A stretch of DNA of 64,000 bases, taken from contig CM041292.1 in the NCBI GenBank assembly GCA_023052935.1, forward strand, positions 148,542,939 to 148,606,938, given 5' to 3'. The position numbers and the translations under genes were made by a program. The notes below the pieces were generated by a model. It searched no databases. It worked only from the letters and a program-made list of their open reading frames with translations, and was not told where the DNA came from. This document shows, one piece after another, positions 22,401-33,921 of the stretch; position 1 is the first letter of the stretch; every line of letters starts with the position of its first letter. Source of the stretch: Piezodorus guildinii. Lineage: Eukaryota; Arthropoda; Insecta; Hemiptera; Pentatomidae.

Positions 22401-23319
22401 ACTTTTACTTACCTATATATGAAATATATGGTAAGGGAAAGTATTGCGATCTTGAAAAATTTCGAATTCCAGTTTTCAACGGAAATACACGTTTAAGGGT
22501 CCCTTAAGTCCAATTAACCAAGTCCCGCAAAAAGCTCTGTGTGTGTGTGTATGGTAACTCCCGGCCGAATACAAAAAGTCCTATGAAACTGAAATTTCAT
22601 ATTAAGACAACTGTACACCCGAGATGTTACAGCAACTTTTTCATCAAAATCAGCTAACCAGAAGAGCCACTTAACGCCATGCATTTTGCATCTATTTTCA
22701 TTTTTTTTTTTTTAAACGGCTCTAACGATTTTGATTAACGTCGCTATTTTGATGTTAAATTGGACGGGCTTATATATCATGTTGATTTTATTCTGATTGA
22801 AATTGTCTGACAGGACGTGAATGCCGATATTTAAAATTTTCTTTCTCTAAAGTACCTTTAATTTTGTAATTTTATGAAATTGACCATATCATCTAATTAG
22901 GATTGTTAAAAAACAGGTAAATATTTAAGTTGATCGAATTCGATATCCAACTAAAGGAGATAACTGCATAAATATTTTATTAATTAAATATTGTTTTTAA
23001 ACATAAGAACAGTAATATGCATGTATAATATAATGTTGGAATGCTGGAGATTTTAGAAAAAATATAATCTTATACATACTATTGTAAAAGTTGATGGAGG
23101 ATGATGAAACGCCGATAAAACAAACTAACTGTCGTAGATAATAATAGATAATAGACTACTAGCTGTAACCCACGGCTTTGCTCGCGATTATTTCATTTTG
23201 TATTTATTTAAATTTGCATAAATGGGTTTATGAGAGGTAACCATAAACCGTATATGATGGAGCAGTTGTTTGGGGATGTGGTAACAAAGAAACTACCAAT
23301 AGAAAACACTTTCTTTATT

Positions 23320-24199
23320 ACTTTCACTTACTATATATAGTAAGGGAAAGTATTGCGATAGTGAAAATTTTCGAATTCCAGTTTTCAACGGAAATACACG
23401 TTTTAGGGTCCCTTGAGGCCAAATAACCAAGTCCCGCAAAAAGGTCTTTGTGTGTGCCCGTGTGTGGTAACTCCCGGGCAGAAACAAAAAGTACTATGCA
23501 ACTGAAATAGCATATTTAAGACAAATATACGCCTGAGAAAATGAGCTTACCAGAAGAGCCACTTTAATGCCACCAGGCATTTTGCACCTTTTTTCGATTT
23601 TCTCAGAAACGGTTTTGACGATTTTGATTAAACTCGCTATATCAATGTAAAATTTGATAGGCATTAACATCAAGTAGGTTTTATTCTGATTAAAATAGTA
23701 TGGCAGCTTAAATGCCGATATTTAAAATTTTCTTCTTCTAAAGTACCTTTAATTTTGTAGATTTCAAAAAAATTGGAACATCATCTTATTTTAGCATTAG
23801 CATTGATAAATAACGGTACAATATGCAAGTTGAGAGAATTTAATAAACAACTAAATGAGAAAAGTGCAAACATATTTTTTTTATGATTTTTTGTGGTTTT
23901 GAACATAAGAATAGTAATATAGATGTATAATATACCGCTGGAAAGCTAACGATTTTAGAAAATATATTTCAAATACACGGAATTTCAAAGGTTAATGGAG
24001 AGTGATGAAAAGCCGATTAAACTAACTGATTGTTGTAGATAGAAATGTGATAGATTATTTAATAAAACACGTGTTTTTATTTAAATTCAAAATAATTTAT
24101 TCTTTTACCATTTATTTGTATCTTTAAATGTATTTAAAAATTCTTAACTTGATTTTAACAATGGAGGTAAGTGAAAGTCGTGTGTAGCGCGCACCAGAT
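23320..24199 (+). mobile_element. F1 element nested inside the Helitron, nearly full length
   Basis: The head reads ACTTTCACTTACTATATATAGTAAGGGAAAG. The body is colinear with the other F1 copies. The right end is GGAGGTAAGTGAAAGTCGTGTGTAGCGCGCACCAGA at about 24164-24199. It is among the best preserved F1 copies. No clear target duplication is visible, possibly because another element abuts the right end. Confidence 0.8.
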
Positions 24200-24230
24200 T
24201 TTGTTTCTCTCACTGGTGTGTTTTCTCGGT

Positions 24231-24290
24231 GGCTGCACCCTCAACCAACTTCCTTACCATATAGTCAAAACGGTCAACAACTATTCCATT
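24231..24290 (+). mobile_element. 5'-truncated hairpin-tail element
   Basis: It has only the right arm (GGCTGCACCCTCAACCAACTTCC) and the tail (CGGTCAACAACTATTCCATTA) of the element seen complete at 45234-45547 and 61890-62049. The left arm is absent. Loss of the 5' part with retention of the 3' tail is what truncated reverse transcription would produce, but simple deletion is equally possible here. Confidence 0.55.
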
Positions 24291-25542
24291 ATTATAAGAC
24301 GTATGAATTTTAATTAATATAATCATTATATTTTTTACAATTATATTTATCAAAGTTGTTTTCTAGTGAAAATATTCCTACTCGTTAGATTAATGTATAT
24401 CAATCACATTTATGTTGTAAGCGTGACTATATACCCGATTACGTTACAGCAAAAATATAGAGTGTAATTTTGGGTATATAGGGTGCCTACTTCTACTGGA
24501 TCGCTATTGTATATTTAACAGAATTAAATATCAACTTATTAGACTAAAGTTATAATTATAGTTGATGAGGAAAGTGATTTAAAAACAACTTAACCCATTA
24601 CTATAATTAATCGAATATAATTATTAATATCTTGTTTCTAATATTGAGACACATTGAAAAAATAGAACGAAAACTACACTTCTTTATCTTTGCTTGCGGT
24701 TTGGTGAATTCAATTTGATAAATAAAATAATTTAAATTAAAATTTATACAAATTATAAAAGATGTTGATAGTGGTTATGTTGATAGTAATGAGGTTATAT
24801 AAAATAAATACAGGTGAATAGCAATGAACTACTCTGTTTATGATAAACAAAAGATTATTATTTCATGTCAGATATCAATTTTTTTTTTACTCATTGTTAC
24901 AATAACATACTAGTACCAAGTAGCCAAATCCAAACTATTCAATAACACCGTTTTATTTTTTAAACATAACCGTTGTATATCATCATAACTCCTTTGCAAC
25001 TCATAAATCATTGCAAGTCATTCAAATGGGTACTTATAATTTTTCTGGAAACGTATAGTAATATGTATTTTATTATAACTGGAAACTATAATGTGAATGC
25101 ATATTTTATAAATAAGAACGCACAGAAACAATCAACACACACTTATATTTCAAGTAATAATCACATATGTGAAGAAATGGGAAGGTTATCATGTTTAACC
25201 AGTGTTGCCACAGTTAAACAAATTTTGTTTTACGTTTTAGAAAAATATATTTTTCAACCATTTAGAATAGTAATAAAAACTATCCTATCATTTAAGTTTG
25301 ACCAAACAACAGATACTTACGATGTTTGATCAAAGTCGGTTCAGTAATTTCAGAGTTTATCGCGAACAAACACTGTGACACGAGATTTTTATATATATAG
25401 ATTTAATAAAACACATGTTTCCTTTAAAATCCGATGTAAATAACTCATTAACAATTTATTTTCGTTTCTAAATTTGTTTAAAAATGCTAAAATTTGTATA
25501 AATAACGAAGGTAAGTGAAAGTCGTGTGTTGCGCCGACCAGA

Positions 25543-27615
25543 TTTTTTTTAATACTCTGATTATTAATATTACAGTTAAAAATAAGTTAATTATCAGACA
25601 TAGAATAATTTCATTAAAAGCTTATTTGTTGTGTTCAAGTTGAATAAAGACATATATCAATATATGTATTGAATAAAGATTTCCATTTACTGGCCTATAC
25701 TGACGCACACTTATTTTCATGTCCAGTACTCACGTGAAAAAATTATTTTAGAAGTCTAATACTTCATAGGTGTCTGTCATGCTGTTAAAGTGTGAGCAGT
25801 TAGTGATAAAGTTCCTAGTGAAAAGCATAAATTATCACGTTTAATGACAACACAACCAGCATAATTTGTTTAATAGCACTTTATGATAGTTCAGTAACAT
25901 ATCATCTTAAAAGTGTGCATTATTTGGATTAGAAATACCATAAATGGAAAAGAAAAAAAAAATCCTCTAAGTTACTTGTTCACTTAAAAGGGTCCAAATT
26001 ACTCCATCAGACATAATTAAGTAGAGAAGAAAGGAAGAGACATAGAAAGAAGTCCTGCTCTAATTATAGGACCAACTCTAAAATGACCCCAGTTGTTGGA
26101 CTGTACTTTATCTTCTAAGAACGGCTAATAAAAATAATAAATTGGAAGGACACTCTCTGAGAATGGCTTAAGGCTGGATATAAAGATTTTTTTTTTTAAC
26201 TTCATTGCTAACAGAGCAATATACCTAAGATAAGATACAGCTGTAAGTGTAGCAAAACATAATTAATGAGATAATTACAAACATTGAAAAAAAAATACTT
26301 TGACATAAATATAAATTTAATAAATAATCATACTATCCGAATTGAGTAAAATATTTTCAATATCTCTCAATGACAATATATTACACATTTGTATTTATAT
26401 ATATTTTAATTAAAAGGAACTTTTTCAATTTCTAAACATTTATAAATTAATTCATACCAAAAATAATACAAAAAAAGGCATCCTATAACGCAAATGATGT
26501 ACTTGTTAACACGTCATACTCATGTCTCGTTTACAGTAATAATTTAATTAAATATGTCTGAACAGTAAAAATTAATTATAGCAATTTAGGGGTTTATTAC
26601 TTTTTCTGGTTATTATCGCCCTCTAATGAAATTAGCGATCTCGTTAATTCCATAGTCCATATAGTATATTGATGTCTATATCCATGTACTTGTCTCTGTA
26701 GGTGAACCTATATACCATCCTATGTACTAGGAAGCCGCACCTAGATTTACTGATCCTACTTTTAATCTGTTATATCGTTCGAAACGTTCACATTAGAACC
26801 AAGGCTAGTGATTTATGGACATGCTCAATGGTGTGTAAATCTAGGAATCATTTCATTCCCGATTCCCCAATACATTGTCTTGGAAGCATTGATTGGAAAC
26901 AAGCAGCTCCAGTTTTCGGAATGCTGTTTGAACGTACCTGAGGCTGTTTGAACATTCCACAAAGAAAAGGAGCTGGATAGAGCTATTAAATAAGCAGCAT
27001 ATCTTTAAATGCCCGAGTACCTTTAGGACTGTTCAAGATCCTAGTTGAAGTGTAAGCTTGTCAAGAGATCTCTTGCCCTTACCTCTCCAGGAAAAAAAGT
27101 ATCCCAATTACGAACTTAACTCTATTCATTGTTCTATCACATCCAAATTCACTATTTTCCTTTCCAAAAGCTATACAAATAATCTTGTAGACGTATTACC
27201 AGGTCGCACTGTCTGTGCGTCGATAACTTAATTTGTTCCTCATATGGAGGTTTTGCGATTTGCTGGTTGGAGGCCAAATCTATACCTCCTCGAAGCTGTT
27301 CAACGTACTCCTTCTCACTTTTCAGAATATATTTTTCAGTAAGAATGCTTGTTGGCATATTTGCTTTTGTAGGAGTTGAATGGTTGTTCGTTAATCTTTC
27401 GGTAAAAGCAGAAGAGTTATTGCAATTCTCAGTCCTTAGCAAGTTCACTATTCTTAGCTTTCCGTTTTTTTTAAACTAGAAATGCCTATTAGGCTTTATC
27501 ACATTACGTTTTGGCAGAATAGAAGTCTTTAAAAGGGAATTTATGATAACGGACTAGGATTCCAATGTACAATCTTTAGCGTGAGAGACTAGGTCCGGCG
27601 GACTCCCGATGTTAA
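25543..27615. other. Unassigned stretch with isolated open frames
   Basis: No repeat family is recognised. A 98-codon frame at 27152-27448 (-) and a 79-codon frame at 26702-26941 (+) lack any motif I know, and neither has splice or promoter support, so neither is called as a gene. About 26590-26670 and 26700-27100 are somewhat GC-richer. Confidence 0.3.
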
Positions 27616-27621
27616 AATATT

Positions 27622-27623
<2 letters not shown>

Positions 27624-27680
<57 letters not shown>
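27624..27680. repeat. (TA)n microsatellite, about 57 bp
   Basis: An uninterrupted TA array. Confidence 0.95.
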
Positions 27681-27686
<6 letters not shown>

Positions 27687-27779
27687 TATTTATATAAAAT
27701 TTCAACTACATAATAGAATACATAGAGTGTGATATAATATTAAACTAAGTCATGATACATATTTAAGATTACTATTCCT

Positions 27780-27965
27780 TGGCAGCTCTCCAAAAACTAT
27801 GCTAAACCAGATTGCTCTGGAATCTTCTTTTCACTCGCCTCAGAGGATTATCAAAGACCGTAGAGTAAACAGGTTTGATACTAGTTAGTTAGATTCAGCA
27901 TGGAGTTTGTCATGAAAGGAGTGACGCATGGTTTGGGCCAATTCACCCATCTCAAAAATGACTAT
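27780..27965 (-). pseudogene. Jockey-type ORF2 3'-end fragment
   Basis: GAATCTTCTTTTCACTCGCCTCAGAGGATTATC is the reverse of the J2 stretch encoding PPRRLKRRW. The flanking AGCATGGAGTTTGTCATGAAAGG matches the 47280-47665 fragment. Confidence 0.55.
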
Positions 27966-27971
27966 GTTTGT

Positions 27972-28062
27972 GAAGTTGAATTTATTTCTGGAGGTTCTTT
28001 CTACCGTTTAGATGTGCAATAAGCCTGGATTTGGGAAAATTCATCCTCTAAAGGGTTAAAAA
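27972..28062 (+). mobile_element. Helitron internal fragment
   Basis: GGAGGTTCTTTCTACCGTTTAGATGTGCAATAAG matches the internal stretch of the Helitron at 56822-58342 (GGGAGGCTCGTCTTACCGCCTAGATGTGCAATAAG near 58082). Both Helitron ends are missing, and the fragment is fused to F1 sequence. Confidence 0.6.
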
Positions 28063-28362
28063 AATATTTTTCTAAAACGTAAAATATACCGTTGGAATGC
28101 TAAAGATTTTAGATAAAAAGTTATCTTATACACAAGCTTGTAAAAGTTAATAAATAGTGATGAAAAGCCGATAAGACTAACTGATTATTTTAGATAATGA
28201 TATATTAGATTTTTTAATAAAACACGTGTTTCTACAGAAATTCAATTTAATTAATTCTTTAATGGTTCCACCTATTTTTATCTCTAACTGTATTTGAAAA
28301 TTCTTTAATCCATTTTAAAAACGGAGAAAAGTGAAAGTCGTGTGTTGCCCGCACCAGATTTT
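28063..28362 (+). mobile_element. F1 right-half fragment
   Basis: ATATACCGTTGGAATGCTAAAGATTTTAGA through AACGGAGAAAAGTGAAAGTCGTGTGTTGCCCGCACCAGA is colinear with the right part of F1. The T-run TTTTTA follows the end, as beside the nested copy at 1043-1666. Confidence 0.75.
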
Positions 28363-29520
28363 TATCCTTCAATTGTGACAACATACTACCATCAGTTTCT
28401 CTGATGTGTGAGTGAAGGTTTTGAGAGGCAATTGTAGGATCGTTATTGACTGATAACACGCAATGGTCATCAGCATAAGTACAAAGAAAAGAAGTAGGAT
28501 AGGTTGGAATATCACCTGTATTGACTGTGTAATTTTAATTCTAGTAAAAATAAAATACCGACATAGATAATATTTTGAGTATTTTTACCCAATTATAAGG
28601 TGTTAAATCATGTCAGTTTCTAGGCCTTTTAATTACTCTGCGAGCAAGACGAATTCATTAACGAGCCGGTACTTTAACTAAGTTCAATTGCAAACTAGCT
28701 CGGCATTCATTACTGGAAGAAATACGCCGGCCTCCCTCAGTGAAAAAGTAGAGGCACTTGGATGAATGGACTGAGGCTATAATTAATATTCTCCGGGGGT
28801 AGAGGACGTGATCCAATTAAATAGGAACGTGGACTTGTTCTGGAACTTAGCTGCCAGACCGGAACAATACCAATCTATCAAGACCCGATTTATCGTTCGA
28901 ACCCTCAGCTGTGCTTATGGTCTATTGCCTCTGGCTTAGCGACTTCATGCTAAGTGATTGAGTAAAAGATATAATGATGGAAATTTAATATTGGTGAATC
29001 CATAGACAACCACGGATTTCCCTTTGAAATTGCTAATTTAATTTAATGGATTTTTTTTTTTTAAAGAAATTTAGTTTAATTAACATAACACACACACATT
29101 GTATTAAATAGCTAGCTAACTACTATTCGTCCTATTTGATATTAATAAGTGAATAAAAAAAGTCTTGATAATGGGGACAGAACTCTGAAACGTAGAAAAA
29201 ACAATGTCGTAGATAGCGAAGAGAAATAAATTTTTAAGAAAAGGAAGTTAATGGGTGCTTTTTTGAGTATGAAATATTGAATGAAGCTTCCTAAAAAATT
29301 ACGAAATAAATAAAAATATTTTTTTAGGTTTTGAGTGTTAGTCCTCTGAAAATAATCAAATGAAAATTTTTAATTTTGTTTCTAACTACAAAATTATTAT
29401 AACACTATTCTCACATTTTTATGAGAATTGCATAATATAAACTTATATACTTATACACATACAAACACATATATACAAATACAAACCTGATACCCCTACC
29501 TCAAAAAATATATAAAAATT
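28363..29520. other. Non-repetitive stretch with GC-richer island
   Basis: About 28650-28960 is GC-richer and non-repetitive within the window (for example GAAATACGCCGGCCTCCCTC near 28720). No exon with convincing splice sites was found. The rest is AT-rich. Confidence 0.3.
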
Positions 29521-29600
29521 AAGGTCGTGGTATAGCGAATAGAGAGCTGGTCTATTGTTCTTCGGGGATTGTTTTCGAATTTTATTGTTTTTAATGACAA
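29521..29600 (+). repeat. tRNA-like SINE head fragment
   Basis: AAGGTCGTGGTATAGCGAATAGAGAGCTGGTCTATTGTTCTTCGGGGATTG resembles the head of the SINE-A copy at 30005 (GTGAATAGAGCACTATTCTACTGTTCTCCGGG). The B box is decayed (TTTTCGAATTT) and the body is absent. Confidence 0.45.
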
Positions 29601-30004
29601 AATAAAATAAAAACAGAAAAGTACCTCTTTATGCAGATATCTTTTTTTAATAAATAAATATTTAAAAAAATATAAGTAATAGTTATTATTCAATCATTAG
29701 AAGTAATCGATTAATGAAAAAAAATTAGTAAATTTAAGTGCAAATAACTGCTCACAAAAATTGATTTATTATTATTGATTTAGTGGTGATATAATGCCCA
29801 ATGTGTTATCATCGATTTACGAAAGAATATACGAGTATTTATGGCGTATGTTTGTTTAGTCTTGATATATCTGTTTGTTTTAAACCCAAAAACTATCATG
29901 TTTTTCTAAAAACTAAACATCTTTCTTCTCTGACTTTTTCTCTATTTACTAATAAATACTATAGATCAAATTATGGAAATGTAAGTTTGTTTTTAAATTT
30001 ATTT

Positions 30005-30300
30005 TGCGGCGTAATCTAGTGAATAGAGCACTATTCTACTGTTCTCCGGGTCCTGGGTTTGAATCTCGGGTGTGGCAGAATTTATTTATTCTGTTAATTT
30101 AGTCGGGGAGCGACCCTAGGATGTAGAGACCCTCTTGGAGCAGACTCTATAAAGTTGGTACTTAAAAAATTGTGGAAAAACCTGGCGGCTGAGAGTGATC
30201 AAGGCCTAATTACCTCATTACACGGCCGTTGGCCTAGAAACAGTACGGCTCTCTATTGAGTCCAAGACTCTTCATGGATTGTAGTGGTACAGATTTTTTA
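30005..30300 (+). repeat. SINE-A copy
   Basis: The tRNA-like head has a B box GGTTTGAATCTC at 30056-30067. The body carries GACCCTAGGATGTAGAGACCC, the segment CTATAAAGTTGGTAC and the tail CCAAGACTCTTCATGGATTGTAG. It is colinear over its whole length with the copy at 6062-6362. Confidence 0.8.
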
Positions 30301-30364
30301 TTTATTTGTTTCATAACAGCAAAAAATAAAAATTATTAAAGAATAAACTGGCTAAGTAGCCGAG

Positions 30365-30485
30365 CTTAATAAGGTACTACGTAGAAGTTTTGGTCCTAAG
30401 AGGGATGAGACCACTGGGAAATTCAGATGGTTACATAACGCGGAGTTGCGGAACTTGTACCCTGTGAGTACAGTTGAGTTGAATT
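30365..30485 (+). pseudogene. RTE-type ORF2 fragment (post-RT region)
   Basis: AAGGTACTACGTAGAAGTTTTGGTCCTAAGAGGGATGAGACCACTGGG and GGAACTTGTACCCTGTGAG match 38337-38460 of the larger RTE-type copy (LRKLFGPKRDEGTGEF...ELRNLYPVN). Both ends are truncated and it directly follows a SINE-A tail. Confidence 0.65.
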
Positions 30486-30638
30486 CTTTCAGCTCAAATT
30501 GTATACAAAATTTGTATATTTGTATCGTGATACAAATTTTGAAGGGGTAAGGGAAGTAATTTCTTATCTTTTTTTTTGGGTCGTTTACAAAGGTTCCTTA
30601 TTGAATAAAATAAACTAAAAACTAAAAATATTCAACTG

Positions 30639-30691
<53 letters not shown>
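30639..30691. repeat. (TC)n(TA)n compound microsatellite
   Basis: About 11 TC units are followed by about 15 TA units. Confidence 0.95.
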
Positions 30692-30693
<2 letters not shown>

Positions 30694-32260
30694 TAAAGAG
30701 TAACTTATTTCAATCTTCGTTAATATAATGTCAATAGATACCATGATCCGTTATTTTTTCATTAAATAAAATATTTTCAATGTTAAATATAATTTATTTA
30801 TTTATTGCAAAACTTACATGAGATACAGAAGCAGGGCATGAAATGAATTTGGTTTTATTTCAAACTTAGGGCACTTAGCCAATATTTATGGTTGCAGTAG
30901 CTATTCGGAGATTACCTTAATCCTTTGGGTGTACTGAGAACAGCTTACATTAATCCTTCCGAACCTAAGCTGAACTTTTTGGGTCGTATCTTTGCCCTTA
31001 AATGGCATAGTAAAAACCAAGATACAAGAATATGGTACAGCTACGTTAAGTTAAGAAAAACTTTAAAAATGTAAGAGTAAGAATTTTAAGTAATAACAGT
31101 GGATTTTACAAATAGTTATTCCGAGATCACAGTAATCGAAAATTTTATATCACTAAATGATAAAATATTATTTTTCTGTAGGCTTAGGAAAGAGTGAAAA
31201 TTTTGTATATTGAAGCTGTTAAATAAATGACGAAATTATATAAATAAGATTAAATCATCAACCTTATGATTTGAAAATTTGAAATGCTTGAGTGCATATT
31301 ACCGACCATTTCTCTTACTTCTTATGGAAACATCCATACAATTGTAATAAGCAAAAGAAGAGGTCAGTCTCTGTAGGAGGGTATCAGTGATGTAATTCAC
31401 TTTTATCAAATTCTGTTCAGCCTGGTGCTTTGCTGTTTACGTACAAGGAAAATGTTATTGGGAGTCTTAAGAATGTTTATTAAAATGATTGCAGATTTTG
31501 TATGTGAGTTTTTTTTTGCCGAGCCATAAATCTGTGAAGCGGAAATACATATGGATTTAAATAGATATTTGTATGTATTTAGTTTCTGTTTTGATGTTTT
31601 AGATATAAAATAGTATAGTACTTTCAGTCTATAATTAAAACTGAATATAAATAAATCATTTTTTATTGTCATGAAATAAAAAAAAATTTAATTTATATTA
31701 ATAATCCATTACAAGAATGTGCTGTAGGGGATCAATGATATATTGATATTCCTGCAGCGTTGTGTTGATGTTTTATTTTTTGCTAAAACTATCTGTGATG
31801 GCTTATTTTTAACACTCTAGCTATACATATCATATGCCCTTGCTACATCATATCACAAGCAGTAAACGTTAAAGATATAGTAAATTGAGTTAGTAGCATA
31901 ACAATCTAATGAAAAACATACAAAATTTAATGATAAACAAAAGTGTTCTTAAATCAAAAAATGATATTCATTAAAAAATATATAACTATTGCAAAACTAA
32001 TACTTTGACTTTCCACATATAGCATATTTAAGTGCAACCAATATTTAATTTATTTCTCAGGAAGTTCCCTTTTCCATGAAATTTCATGATCAAGTTTAGT
32101 GCGTAAACTGAATAATTTATTAACTAACTTACGAGAAACATCGTGTAACTGATATTTCCATATTCAGGTAAGCTTTGGTAAAATTAGACACATTAAATAT
32201 ATAATTACATTCATACATATCATTTCTGAAAACATCCCGTAACAAGAAAAAAAAAATTTA
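30692..32260. other. AT-rich sequence without recognised content
   Basis: No coding frame with a known motif and no named repeat is visible up to the target duplication of J1. Confidence 0.4.
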
Positions 32261-32631
32261 ATTAACATGTTAGGAACAGCTGATGCGCTCGATGATAACA
32301 GCCATACGTTACTTCGTCTCTCAGATTTTTGCTCTTTTCAGTAGGAATTCGCTTGAGTTCAGTCTGGAAAACATCACTAGACTTCAAGAAAGCCACAGCA
32401 GTGAATATTGGAGAAATATCGGTAAGCAAAGTTATAATTTACTTTGTAGAATCGCGAAAAGTGAAAGGAGGGTCACTGATCAGCTGATTGCCGCTAGCTC
32501 GGCAAGCTCGGGCTTGCTTTTCTTTAGCTTATCTTTCTTTTATTATCTTTCCTTCTGATTCTCATCTCATTATTTATTTATTATTTTTCCTTTTTTTTTT
32601 TTTTTAATCAATGAGATATTTCCATCAAGTT

Positions 32632-33921
32632 ATGTCCTCAAAAGCTACAAGTAAAAGATCTAGATCTGCAGGTTCAAACTCGTCTCCTACAAAACAGAGA
32701 CCTCGCCGTGAAAATAATAAAAAAATTATGCCACCAGCGACCGCTTCAGCTACCTCTTTAGGATCTGAACCACAGCCTAGCACATCATCACAAGGATTAA
32801 CTGATGAATCGCCGTTTTTTACACCGAATCCATTTCAGATCCTCCAAAATGAAAAAGAAACCATGGAATCTTCTAGTATACCCAGGGAACCACTACCTCC
32901 ACCAATATTTGTTAAAAATATTAAAAATTTTCAACTGATGTGTGCGCATTTAAACAAAGTAACTGATCCTAATAGTTATTCTTGTATAAGTAGAACCAGT
33001 GATACTAAAATATCCCCGACTACCGCCGAAAGCTACAGAAAAATAGTGAAATATCTGACTGAGACCAAAGCTGATTTTCATACCTATCAGTTGCGCCAGG
33101 AGAGAGCTTTAAGGGTTGTAATTAGAAACCTACACCCTTCGACACCAATTACAGCTATCAAAGAAGAACTGACGGAGATAGGCTATAAAGTGCGGCAAGT
33201 GACCAATGTCCTAAAAGATAAAATTCCACTGCCTCTATTCTTCGTGGACTTGGAACCATCAGCAGGAGTTGAAAAAATTTACGACCTCAATAGGTTGTAC
33301 TATACTAGTGTAAGAGTTGAGAAACCTTACACTAAGAAAGAAATAGTTCAGTGCCATAATTGTCAGGCATATGGTCATACGAGAACTTACTGTCACCACA
33401 CACCACGCTGTGTGAAATGCGGTGAGCAACATAAATCAGAAGAATGTACACGATTAAGATCAACACCCGCTGTATGTGCTCTGTGCCTAGAGGACCACCC
33501 GGCTAACTACAAGGGATGTCAAATCTACAAGAACCTCAAAAGCAGATACCAAAAACCTCAGAATCTGGATGAAACAGCTGAACCGATCAGAAGCAGAAGA
33601 CAACCTTCAAAAACAATTGATTCCAATGTAACATTTGCCCATCTACTTGGAGGTGAGAACCAGAACAAAGAGGCCCTGCCGGAACAACGCATACCTCAAA
33701 ATCCTGAACCCCTTCCACAACCACCTATTCCTCAAAATTTACCCAACCCTCAAAAACCTCATCCGCATCAAATTTCTCATATTCCTCCTCCATCAAATGT
33801 CACAGACCTTACAAGTTTGATGACATCCTTCATCACTGAAATCAAATCTCTTGTTATGCCGCTAATATCACTACTTACTAATCTCGTATCAAATTTAATC
33901 CCTTCCTTAAAAAATCCTTAA
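32632..33921 (+). CDS. J1 ORF1: gag-like zinc-knuckle RNA-binding protein
   Basis: The protein would bind element RNA and carry it to the nucleus or target. I chose the ATG at 32632 (MSSKATSK...) over the in-frame ATG at 32611 because it has a purine at -3 and the J2 homologue begins MSDANS. In order come a basic Ser/Pro-rich N-terminus, a segment with PPPIFVKNIKNFQL, and a domain with ALRVVIRNLHPSTPIT typical of Jockey gag proteins. Knuckles CHNCQAYGHTRTYC, CVKCGEQHKSEEC and CALCLEDHPANYKGC follow from about codon 241. A Pro/Gln-rich stretch and a leucine-rich C-terminal helix (DLTSLMTSFITEIKSL) end it. The frame is intact; the stop is followed immediately by the ORF2 ATG (TAAATG). Confidence 0.9.
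   Translation: MSSKATSKRSRSAGSNSSPTKQRPRRENNKKIMPPATASATSLGSEPQPSTSSQGLTDESPFFTPNPFQILQNEKETMESSSIPREPLPPPIFVKNIKNFQLMCAHLNKVTDPNSYSCISRTSDTKISPTTAESYRKIVKYLTETKADFHTYQLRQERALRVVIRNLHPSTPITAIKEELTEIGYKVRQVTNVLKDKIPLPLFFVDLEPSAGVEKIYDLNRLYYTSVRVEKPYTKKEIVQCHNCQAYGHTRTYCHHTPRCVKCGEQHKSEECTRLRSTPAVCALCLEDHPANYKGCQIYKNLKSRYQKPQNLDETAEPIRSRRQPSKTIDSNVTFAHLLGGENQNKEALPEQRIPQNPEPLPQPPIPQNLPNPQKPHPHQISHIPPPSNVTDLTSLMTSFITEIKSLVMPLISLLTNLVSNLIPSLKNP

Larger units (their letters stand above)
23159..25401 (-). mobile_element. Helitron-type element, minus strand, non-autonomous
   Basis: Read on the minus strand it begins TCTATATATATAAAAATCTC and ends with GTTACAGCTAG, with an A immediately before TC and a T immediately after CTAG. 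That is the insertion pattern of Helitrons (5'-TC, 3'-CTAR, between A and T, no target duplication). The 3' end carries a GC-rich, weakly hairpin-forming segment (CGCGAGCAAAGCCGTGGG) shortly before CTAG. No Rep/helicase frame is present. An F1 copy and a truncated hairpin-tail element lie inside it. Confidence 0.7.
22401..25542 (+). mobile_element. F1 element split by a Helitron
   Basis: The left part (22401-23158) carries the head ACTTTTACTTACCTATATATG, the (TG)n stretch near 22540-22552 and most of the body up to GATAATAGACTA. The right part (25402-25542) resumes with TTTAATAAAACACATGTTTC and ends with GTAAGTGAAAGTCGTGTGTTG. The gap between them is exactly one minus-strand Helitron (23159-25401). 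Confidence 0.8.

Noticed and set aside
27152..27448. 98-codon minus-strand frame as a gene
   Set aside because: No recognised motif, splice signal or promoter, and comparable lengths arise by chance in this much sequence.
30639..30691. CRISPR-like or spacer-repeat array among the many short repeats
   Set aside because: The arrays are simple microsatellites or diverged tandem repeats with no regular repeat-spacer pattern, and the sequence is eukaryotic.
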